From the NCBI GenBank assembly GCA_035555435.1, contig DATMGN010000064.1:1-41079 (forward strand): DNA of 41,079 nt. Direction: 5' to 3'. Within the stretch, counting starts at the first letter, position 1. Every line of letters begins with the position of its first letter. Position numbers and translations under genes: made by a program. Origin of the DNA: 73-13 sp035555435. Its GTDB lineage: Bacteria; Actinomycetota; Actinomycetes; Actinomycetales; Microbacteriaceae. Below the pieces are notes generated by a model. The model was not told the DNA's origin and did no database searches. It worked only from the letters and a program-made list of their open reading frames with translations. Shown piece by piece: positions 35,216 through 41,079 of this stretch.

Positions 35216-35980
35216 GTGAACGCGGTCGAATGGCTCCCGCGCGTCGACTCGACCAACGTCGAGCTCGTGCGACGCGAGCGCGCGGCGCGCCAGCCGCATC
35301 TGACGGCGCTCGCGACGCTCGACCAGACGGGCGGGCGCGGTCGGCTCGGCCGCAGCTGGACCGCCGCACCGGGCGCCGCGCTCGCGGTCTCCGTGCTCGT
35401 GCGCCCGGAGCGCATTCCGCCTGACCGGCTCGGACTGCTGACGCTCCTCGCGGGCCTCGCCGCGCACGGCGCGGTCGCGGCGGAGCTGCCAGAACGCCGG
35501 GTCGCGATCAAGTGGCCGAACGACGTGCTCGTCGCCGGCCGCAAGATCGTCGGCGTCCTCGCCGAGGTCGAGCCGAGCACCGGCGCGGTCGTGGTCGGCG
35601 TCGGGATCAACACGGCGATGACGGCGGCGCAGCTGCCGGTGCCGACCGCGACGTCGATCGCGATCGAATCCGGGGAGCCGGCGGCGCCGGAGGAGCTCGC
35701 GGATCGCGTGCTGTCCGCCTTCCTCGCGCGGTTCACGAGCCTACTCGAGCGCTTCGAGGCCGCCCGCGGCGACCTCGATCGCGCGGGCATCCGCGGCGAG
35801 CTCGAGGCCGCGTGCGGGACGCTCGGCGAGCGGGTGCGTGTGGAGCTCCCCGGCGGTCAGCTGTGCTCCGGCACGGCGGTCGGCATCGCGCCCGACGGGG
35901 CGCTGCTGCTGCTGGCCGACGGGAGTGCCGAGCCGACCGCGATTCTGGCCGGGGATGTCACACACCTGCGCTATCAATGA
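35216..35980 (+). CDS. birA: Biotin--[acetyl-CoA-carboxylase] ligase
   Basis: It activates biotin to biotinyl-AMP and attaches it to carboxylase lysines, here probably K547 of the AccA3-type protein. The 254-residue protein starts directly with the catalytic domain (no N-terminal helix-turn-helix), so it is a ligase without the repressor function of E. coli BirA. Motifs are DSTN, GRGRLGRSW (40-48), KWPNDVLVAGRKIVG (99-113) and a C-terminal SH3-like domain. It lies divergent to accD, which fits its role. Confidence 0.95.
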   Translation: MNAVEWLPRVDSTNVELVRRERAARQPHLTALATLDQTGGRGRLGRSWTAAPGAALAVSVLVRPERIPPDRLGLLTLLAGLAAHGAVAAELPERRVAIKWPNDVLVAGRKIVGVLAEVEPSTGAVVVGVGINTAMTAAQLPVPTATSIAIESGEPAAPEELADRVLSAFLARFTSLLERFEAARGDLDRAGIRGELEAACGTLGERVRVELPGGQLCSGTAVGIAPDGALLLLADGSAEPTAILAGDVTHLRYQ

Positions 35981-35983
35981 GGT

Positions 35984-36496
35984 GTGACGCTGCCTGAGCG
36001 TGACCCCGAGATGGTGGTCGCGGAGCTGCGGCCGAATCTGGGGTCGCTCGTGCTGCCGACGATCCTGCTCATCGCGGCGGTCTCGGCGCTCGCGTTCTTC
36101 GCCCCACGACTCGCGGAGTCGTGGCAGCAGTGGGCGGTCGTCGGTGGGGCGGCGCTCGTCGCCGTGTTCGGCTTCGTCGTGCCGCTGTGGCACTGGGCCT
36201 CCCGGCGCTACACCGTGACGACGCGGCGGACGATCCTCCGCGAGGGGATGCTCGTGCGTCGTCGGCGCGAGATCCTGCACGCCCGCGTCGTCGAGGTCGC
36301 GATGCGGCGCACGCCGCTCCAGGGCTTCGCGGGCAGCGGTGACGTCGTGCTCGAGATGGGCGGCGGGCATTCGGCCGTGCTGCGCTCGGTGCGCGCACCG
36401 GGCCTCGTGCAGGCCGCGATCACCGATCTGGTCGAGGAGCAGCGAGCCGATCGGGAGTATCGCCGGGCGAACTCGGGCGAGCAGCCGCGGGTGTGA
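35984..36496 (+). CDS. PH-domain (YdbS-like) membrane protein
   Basis: This 170-residue protein has two membrane helices near the N-terminus (about 20-40 and 50-68) followed by a bacterial PH-like domain. The domain starts RRYTVTTRRTILREGMLVRRRREI and includes the RTPLQGFAGSGDVVLE strand region. Function is unknown. A counterpart lies between birA and gtrA in M. tuberculosis (Rv3278c). The GTG start lies 3 nt after the birA stop. Its last 77 bp overlap the convergent gtrA gene. Confidence 0.82.
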   Translation: MTLPERDPEMVVAELRPNLGSLVLPTILLIAAVSALAFFAPRLAESWQQWAVVGGAALVAVFGFVVPLWHWASRRYTVTTRRTILREGMLVRRRREILHARVVEVAMRRTPLQGFAGSGDVVLEMGGGHSAVLRSVRAPGLVQAAITDLVEEQRADREYRRANSGEQPRV

Positions 36497-37001
36497 GCTC
36501 CCGGTCGTCGTCCGCGGGGCGCGTGCCCCGCTCCGGATGGAAGACCCAGAGCCGGTAGAACGTGAAGCGGAAGAGGGTCCCGAGGACGAGGCCGATGACG
36601 TTCGCCGAGATGTTGTCGGCGAGCTGTGACGTGAAGCCGAGCACGTAGTGCGAGACCCACAGGCAGGCGAGCGGGATGAGCGCGCCGAGCGCGCTGACGA
36701 GCACGAACTCGGCGCCCTCGCGCACGACCTCCCGGCGCCGTTCTTCCTGGAACGTCCAGTAGCGGTTGCCGATCCAGTTCGCGATGATCGCGAGCGCCGT
36801 GGAGATCACCTTCGGCCAGATCGGCCCGAGCTCCGGGACGAGCCAGCGCAGCAGGTTGAAGACGCCGACGTCGATCACGAGCCCGATGAGGCCCACGAGT
36901 CCGACCTGCGTGAACTGGCGCGCGATCGTGCGCATCGAGCCGGGGAGTCGCGCGAAGATGCGATCCACCGAAGCGGCCATGCGGTCGAGGAACACGCGCA
37001 C
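36420..37001 (-). CDS. GtrA-like membrane protein
   Basis: This small polytopic protein is about 193 residues with four helices in the GtrA pattern: FTQVGLVGLIGLVIDVGVFNLLRW, a second helix ending in ANWIGNRYWTF, then two more, ending FRFTFYRLWVF. Family members are thought to flip polyprenyl-linked sugars, and M. tuberculosis Rv3277 is the positional match. The start is uncertain: GTG 37001, GTG 36995 or ATG 36980, with TAGAGT at 37000-37005. The C-terminal Pro/Arg-rich tail overlaps the PH-domain gene. Confidence 0.85.
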   Translation of the reverse strand: MRVFLDRMAASVDRIFARLPGSMRTIARQFTQVGLVGLIGLVIDVGVFNLLRWLVPELGPIWPKVISTALAIIANWIGNRYWTFQEERRREVVREGAEFVLVSALGALIPLACLWVSHYVLGFTSQLADNISANVIGLVLGTLFRFTFYRLWVFHPERGTRPADDDRELTPAAARPSSPGDTPDRLAAPRPDR

Positions 37002-37069
37002 TCTAACCCCGGGACTCTCTCAGCGGTGTGCCGAGTCTATCGGCGAGGCCCACGGCTTCCTGGACGTCG

Positions 37070-37075
37070 TATGGT
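37070..37075 (+). promoter_or_regulatory. -10 hexamer TATGGT, leaderless type (purK)
   Basis: TATGGT is followed by 6 nt and the GTG at 37082. This spacing supports the M-V-A-R-V-G start. Confidence 0.6.
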
Positions 37076-37081
37076 GGTGCG

Positions 37082-38194
37082 GTGGTCGCGCGCGTCGGTG
37101 TCATCGGGGGCGGTCAGCTCGCACGGATGATGATCCCGGCGGCGGTCCGGCTCGGCGTGGAGCTGCGCGTGCTCGCCGAGGCGCCGGGCTCCTCCGCGGC
37201 GCTCGCCGCCACCTCGGTCGGCGACTACCGGGACGCCGCGACGGTGCTCGCGTTCGCCCGCGACGTCGACGTCGTCACGTTCGATCACGAGCACGTGCCG
37301 CAACCGGTGCTCGCCGCACTCCTCGACGCCGGCGTCGCGGTCCGGCCGGGGCCGTCGGCGCTGCGCTTCGCGCAGGACAAGCTCGACATGCGGGCTCGTC
37401 TCGCGGAGCTCGGCGCCCCGCAGCCCGACTGGGCGGAGGTCGCGACGGCCGAGGAGCTCGACGCCTTCATCGCCGAGCACGGGGGCGTCGCCGTCGTCAA
37501 GACGCCGCGCGGCGGCTACGACGGCAAGGGCGTGCGGGTCGTGCGCGACTCGGCCGAGGCGGCTGACTGGCTCGCCGGCGGGGCGCCGCTCCTCGTGGAG
37601 GAGCGGGTCGGCTTCGTGCGGGAGCTCGCGCAGCAGGTCGCACGGCGGCCGTCGGGCGAGTACGCGGTTTACCCCCTAGTCGAGTCGGAGCAGCGCGACG
37701 GGGTCTGCGCCGAGGTGATCGCGCCGGCGCCGCGGGCCGGCCGGGTCGCGCAGGCCGCCGCCCGAGTCGCCGTCTCGATCGCCGAGGGGCTCGACGTGAC
37801 CGGCATGCTCGCGGTCGAACTGTTCGAGACGGATGACGAGCGGATCCTCGTCAACGAGCTCGCGATGCGTCCGCACAACTCCGGTCACTGGTCGATCGAC
37901 GGCGCGGTGACCGACCAGTTCGAGCAGCACCTGCGCGCCGTCCTCGACCTGCCGCTCGGCGCGACCGACATCCGCGCCCCCTGGACCGTCATGGTGAACC
38001 TCCTCGGCGGCCCCGCCGACGGCGACCTCGATCGCGGCCGCCGCCTCGCGCTCGCCGATCAGCCGACCGCCGCCGTCCACCTCTACGGCAAGGCGCCGCG
38101 CCCCGGCCGCAAGATCGGCCACGTGACCGCGTACGGCGAGGACCTCGACGACGTCGCGTTCGTCGCGCGGGCCGCGGCGCTGGCGTTCTCCTGA
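37082..38194 (+). CDS. purK: N5-carboxyaminoimidazole ribonucleotide synthase
   Basis: It carboxylates AIR to N5-CAIR with ATP and bicarbonate in de novo purine synthesis. The 370-residue ATP-grasp protein has the opening VGVIGGGQLARMM, ATP-grasp segments FAQDKLDMR and KTPRGGYDGKGV, and the metal/substrate region VNELAMRPHNSGHWSIDG. I chose the start from the promoter spacing. The open frame extends about 18 codons upstream through the promoter. purE follows after 83 bp with its own promoter. Confidence 0.95.
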   Translation: MVARVGVIGGGQLARMMIPAAVRLGVELRVLAEAPGSSAALAATSVGDYRDAATVLAFARDVDVVTFDHEHVPQPVLAALLDAGVAVRPGPSALRFAQDKLDMRARLAELGAPQPDWAEVATAEELDAFIAEHGGVAVVKTPRGGYDGKGVRVVRDSAEAADWLAGGAPLLVEERVGFVRELAQQVARRPSGEYAVYPLVESEQRDGVCAEVIAPAPRAGRVAQAAARVAVSIAEGLDVTGMLAVELFETDDERILVNELAMRPHNSGHWSIDGAVTDQFEQHLRAVLDLPLGATDIRAPWTVMVNLLGGPADGDLDRGRRLALADQPTAAVHLYGKAPRPGRKIGHVTAYGEDLDDVAFVARAAALAFS

Positions 38195-38265
38195 GGATTT
38201 CCGCCGCGCCCCGGAGAAACGGGTGTCCCGCGGAGGGTCGCAGCGGGTTCCGAGTCTCGCGCGAG

Positions 38266-38271
38266 TAGCGT
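38266..38271 (+). promoter_or_regulatory. -10 hexamer TAGCGT, leaderless type (purE)
   Basis: TAGCGT is followed by 6 nt and the GTG at 38278, so purE may be transcribed separately from purK. Confidence 0.6.
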
Positions 38272-38277
38272 GCTCGC

Positions 38278-38775
38278 GTGGTCGAGAACGCGATCGTCGC
38301 CGTCGTCATGGGGTCCGACTCCGACTGGGCGACCATGAAGCCCGCAGCGGATGCCCTCGCGGAGCTCGGCATCCCGCACCACGTCGAGGTCGTCTCGGCG
38401 CACCGCACGCCCGAGAAGATGATCGCCTTCGGCAAGGGCGCGGTCGCGGCCGGCCTCAAGGTCATCATCGCGGGCGCCGGCGGCGCCGCCCACCTGCCCG
38501 GCATGCTCGCCTCCGTCACGACCCTGCCGGTCATCGGCGTGCCGGTCGCCCTCAAGGCGCTCGACGGGCTCGACTCGCTGCTGTCGATCGTGCAGATGCC
38601 CGCGGGCATCCCCGTCGCGACCGTCGCGATCGGCGGTGCGCGCAACGCCGGGCTCCTCGCCGCGCGGATCCTCAGCACGCACGACGCGGCGCTCGCGGCG
38701 AAGCTCGCCGAGCACGCCGCGGCGCTCGCCGCGCTCGTCGAGGAGAAGAATCGGGCGCTGACGGAGTCGCTGTGA
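38278..38775 (+). CDS. purE: N5-CAIR mutase, catalytic subunit
   Basis: It rearranges N5-CAIR to CAIR, the step after PurK. The 165-residue class I PurE has MGSDSDWATMKPA, VSAHRTPEKM with the catalytic His, and AGAGGAAHLPGM. The C-terminal alanine-rich helix is usual. Its stop overlaps the start of the LytR-CpsA-Psr gene (GTGA), linking purine synthesis and an envelope gene in one transcript. Confidence 0.97.
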   Translation: MVENAIVAVVMGSDSDWATMKPAADALAELGIPHHVEVVSAHRTPEKMIAFGKGAVAAGLKVIIAGAGGAAHLPGMLASVTTLPVIGVPVALKALDGLDSLLSIVQMPAGIPVATVAIGGARNAGLLAARILSTHDAALAAKLAEHAAALAALVEEKNRALTESL

Positions 38776-40232
38776 GCTCGCGACCCCCCACCGCCGCGGC
38801 GGAGCGCGGCGCCTCGCTCGCCGATCGCGTCGCGCTGCCCGTGCGCTATCCGGACGTCGAGTCGACACCGACGATGAACCGCCGCGCCTGGTGGCTCGTC
38901 GTCATGAACTTCCTCATCCCGGGCTCTGCGCAGGTGCTCGCCGGCAACCGTCGGCTGGGCCGTTTCGGGCTCGCGACGACGATCGTCGGCTGGGTGCTGG
39001 TCGTGGTGACGCTCGTGTTCCTCCTCACGAACCAGTCGGCGTTCATCGGGTTCATCACGCACCCGGTCGTGCTCGTCGCGGTCCAGGTCGTCGTCGCGTT
39101 CTACGTCGTGCTCTGGATCGTGCTGACGCTCGACACGCTGCGCCTGACCCGGCTCGTGCGGCTCGGCAGCGGCGCGCGCGCCGGTGTCGCGGCGGTCGTC
39201 GTGGTGCTCGTGGCCGTGTTCGGCGGCGGCGGCGCCTTCGCGGTGACGCGCACCGCCTCGCTCAACTCGGGTCTCAGCGTGCTGGCCGGCACCGAGGTGC
39301 GCCCGCCCGTGGATGGGTACTACAACATCCTGCTCATCGGCGCCGACTCGGGCGAGGACCGCGAGGGGCTGCGCCCCGACTCCGTGAGCGTCGTCAGCAT
39401 CGAGGCGGCGACCGGGCAGATCACGACGTACGGGCTGCCGCGCGACCTGCGCAACGTGTCGTTCGCGCCGTCGCGCGATGCGGCGGACCCGCTCGCGGAG
39501 GAGGGGGCGGGTGGTGGCGAGTGCGTCACACCCGACGAGCTCTCGATGCGCGGGCTCTACCCGGAGATGTACGACGGCCAGCTCAACTCGATCTACTCGG
39601 AGATCGAGTTCGATCACCCCGACTTCTACCCCTGCGCGACCGGGCACGGCTCGACGCCCGGAGTCGAGGGCATGCTCGACGCCGCCTCGGGTGCCCTCGG
39701 CATCCCGATCCAGTACTACGTCATCATCGACATGCAGGGCTTCCAGCAGCTCATCGACGCGCTCGGCGGCGTGACGATCAACGTGCAGGAGCGGCTCCCG
39801 GTCGGCGGCGAGTGGGCCGACGGGGAGAACGTCGTGCCGGCCGACTACTGGATCGAGCCGGGTGTGCAGGTGCTCGACGGGTACAACGCGCTCTGGTACG
39901 CCCGCAGCCGCTACACGACGTCCGACTACGACCGGATGAACCGGCAGCGCGAGGTGCAGGAGGCGATCCTCAGGCAGTTCGAGCCGCTCACGGTCCTGTC
40001 GCGCTTCGACGAGATCGCCGCGGCGGGCTCGGAGGCGGTGCGCACGGACATTCCGCGCGATCTGCTGCCGACGCTCATCGATCTCGCGATGAAGGGGCGC
40101 GACCTCGATGTCGTCAAGGTCGAGCTCACGCCGCCGACGATCGACCCCGAGGCTCCCGACTACGCGTACATTCATTCGCTCGTGCAGCAGACGCGCGTGC
40201 AGCCGGAGCCCGAGCCGGGCACCGCACAGTAG
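38772..40232 (+). CDS. LytR-CpsA-Psr family phosphotransferase
   Basis: LCP enzymes attach polyprenyl-linked glycopolymers to peptidoglycan outside the cell. The 486-residue protein begins with a cytosolic stretch, then about four hydrophobic segments (roughly 40-60, 65-86, 94-118 and 131-155), more than the single anchor common in the family. The LCP domain follows: NILLIGADSGEDREGLRPDSVSVV, LPRDLRNV, NSIYSE, DMQGFQQLIDALGGVTI and the Arg-rich ALWYARSRYTTSDYDRMNRQREV. All core polar residues look present. It is coupled to purE by overlap. Confidence 0.92.
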   Translation: MSSRPPTAAAERGASLADRVALPVRYPDVESTPTMNRRAWWLVVMNFLIPGSAQVLAGNRRLGRFGLATTIVGWVLVVVTLVFLLTNQSAFIGFITHPVVLVAVQVVVAFYVVLWIVLTLDTLRLTRLVRLGSGARAGVAAVVVVLVAVFGGGGAFAVTRTASLNSGLSVLAGTEVRPPVDGYYNILLIGADSGEDREGLRPDSVSVVSIEAATGQITTYGLPRDLRNVSFAPSRDAADPLAEEGAGGGECVTPDELSMRGLYPEMYDGQLNSIYSEIEFDHPDFYPCATGHGSTPGVEGMLDAASGALGIPIQYYVIIDMQGFQQLIDALGGVTINVQERLPVGGEWADGENVVPADYWIEPGVQVLDGYNALWYARSRYTTSDYDRMNRQREVQEAILRQFEPLTVLSRFDEIAAAGSEAVRTDIPRDLLPTLIDLAMKGRDLDVVKVELTPPTIDPEAPDYAYIHSLVQQTRVQPEPEPGTAQ

Positions 40233-40262
40233 CGCTCGCTGACTGCGCGGCGTCGACCTGAA

Positions 40263-40398
40263 GTGGACGCAACTGGCTGCCCGGCATAGGGCGGCAGGGC
40301 CATTTGCGCCCACTACGTCCACCCCCACTTGCGACGTGCGCCAGGACGTGGACGCAAGTGGCTCGCTGGGGCGTGGTGGCTGGACTGTTTGCGCCCAC
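40263..40398. repeat. Two-copy 51 bp intergenic repeat (85 bp period)
   Basis: Copies at 40263-40313 and 40348-40398 have equal length, start GTGGACGCAA and end TTTGCGCCCAC. The two ends are nearly inverted copies of each other. CCACTTGCG (40325-40333) also pairs with CGCAAGTGG (40353-40361). It fills most of the 199 bp gap between convergent genes. Confidence 0.8.
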
Positions 40399-40431
40399 CT
40401 CACCGCGATGCGGGTCCGGTGGAGTGGCTGA

Positions 40432-41079
40432 TCAGGCGAGCTCGGTGTGGAGGGACCAGACGGCCTCCGCGGACGCGGCCCAGGAGAACGCCGCGGCGCG
40501 GGTGCGTCCCGCCGCCGAGAGGCGGGCGGCGAGCTGCGGGTCGTCCGCGATGGACCGGAGCGCCGTGGCCAGCCGCGCCGGGTACTCCGCCGCGGGCGCG
40601 AGCGGCACGACGAGCCCCGCACCGCCCGCGACCTCGACGAGCGCGGGCGCGTCGGAGTGGACGACGGGCCCGCCGAGGTGCATCGCCTCGACGACGGGCA
40701 GGCCGTAGCCCTCCGCGCGGCTCGGCATGCAGAACGCGGTGGCGCGCGAGTACGCGACGGCGAGATCCGCATCCGAGATCCGGCCGAGCACGAGCAGGCG
40801 GTCGGCGGGCAGGCCCGCCCCCGCCGCGAGCTGCGCGAGGTCGATGCCGCCCCAGCCGGGCGGACCCGCAATGACGAGCGGCAGGTCGGGGGCGTCAGGG
40901 TGCGCCATCGCGGTGACGAGCGCGTCGAGGCCCTTCCGCGGTTCGAGCGTGCCGACCGCGAGGATGTAGCGCGACGGCAGCCCGAGCGCCGCCGCTCGGG
41001 CGTCCGCGTCCGCAGGGACGGTGAGCGCCGCCGCCGGCGCGCCGCCGATCACGCGGACTCGGTCGCCGAGGCGCAGGAT
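40432..41079 (-). CDS. Glycosyltransferase family 4 protein (5' partial)
   Basis: This is the C-terminal GT-B half of a sugar transferase. The frame stays open to the window edge (I-L-R-L-G-D-R-V), so the N-terminal acceptor domain is missing and the GTG at 41052 is not a credible start. Donor-site motifs are VGTLEPRKGLDALVTAM, VLGRISDADLAVAYSRA and EGYGLPVVEAMHLGGPVV, with the EX7E pattern of family 4. With manC and the LCP gene nearby, a role in envelope polysaccharide is plausible; donor and acceptor are unknown. Confidence 0.9.
   Translation of the reverse strand: MLRLGDRVRVIGGAPAAALTVPADADARAAALGLPSRYILAVGTLEPRKGLDALVTAMAHPDAPDLPLVIAGPPGWGGIDLAQLAAGAGLPADRLLVLGRISDADLAVAYSRATAFCMPSRAEGYGLPVVEAMHLGGPVVHSDAPALVEVAGGAGLVVPLAPAAEYPARLATALRSIADDPQLAARLSAAGRTRAAAFSWAASAEAVWSLHTELA

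Noticed and set aside
40263..40398. CRISPR array.
   Set aside because: Only two units, with variable interiors, internal dyad symmetry and no cas genes; this fits a dispersed hairpin repeat.

Overview
The window is a gene-dense, very GC-rich chromosomal stretch from an actinobacterium, most likely of the family Microbacteriaceae. Evidence: GTG and ATG starts in similar numbers, stop/start overlaps (ATGA, GTGA, TGATG) inside operons, leaderless-type promoters, an acyl-CoA carboxylase of the AccA3/AccD5/AccE type, a cysteine-less LpdA-type flavoprotein, and GC-rich palindromic repeats containing GCGCAGCGAG. From memory of the Mycobacterium tuberculosis map, much of the gene content also lies in one broad region there (trpS-yihY, sdhCDAB, cdd-deoA-add, deoD-pmmB, lpdA, accA3, maf, accE5-accD5, birA, a PH-domain gene, gtrA, purK-purE). 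I see no phage, plasmid, CRISPR or defence genes and no tRNA or rRNA.

Layout. 1-2548 (+): an ABC-2 exporter, ATPase cut by the window edge plus two permeases. 2573-6160 (-): a complete riboflavin operon ribD-ribE-ribBA-ribH behind an FMN riboswitch. 6217-9117 (-): trpS, xthA and a YihY-type membrane protein. 9182-12732 (-): succinate dehydrogenase sdhCDAB. 12752-13891 (+): manC, divergent from sdhC with only 19 bp between start codons. 14036-22306 (+): a nucleoside uptake and salvage block with a BMP-family lipoprotein, ABC ATPase, two permeases, cdd, deoA and add. 22412-26271 (-): punA, a phosphohexomutase/phosphopentomutase and malic enzyme. 26441-27664 (+): a MetE C-terminal-domain protein. 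27776-29194 (+): lpdA-like. 29200-30948 (-): biotin carboxylase/BCCP. 31090-33098: maf (-) and an RNA methyltransferase (+). 33287-35085 (-): accD-accE. 35216-40232: birA, PH protein, gtrA (-), purK, purE and a LytR-CpsA-Psr protein. 40432-41079 (-): a glycosyltransferase cut by the window edge.

How the parts fit. The BMP transporter brings in nucleosides. Cdd and Add deaminate them, DeoA and PunA split them to pentose-1-phosphate, and the mutase beside punA could pass that to central metabolism. BirA lies divergent to accD and would biotinylate the AccA3-type subunit that works with AccD and AccE. ManC, LCP, GtrA, the glycosyltransferase and possibly the exporter point to cell-envelope glycan synthesis.

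The gene content is core metabolism, and I found no convincing new multi-gene system. The most unusual signals are non-coding. There are at least eleven operon heads with a TANNNT hexamer 6 or 7 nt before the start codon, which predicts leaderless mRNAs. Two near-identical 91-92 bp palindromic elements lie in opposite orientation around a 5.3 kb segment. A 70 bp palindromic insert sits in frame inside the mutase gene. A related-looking two-copy repeat lies at 40.3 kb. The FMN riboswitch has its P1 stem directly beside the ribD ribosome-binding site.
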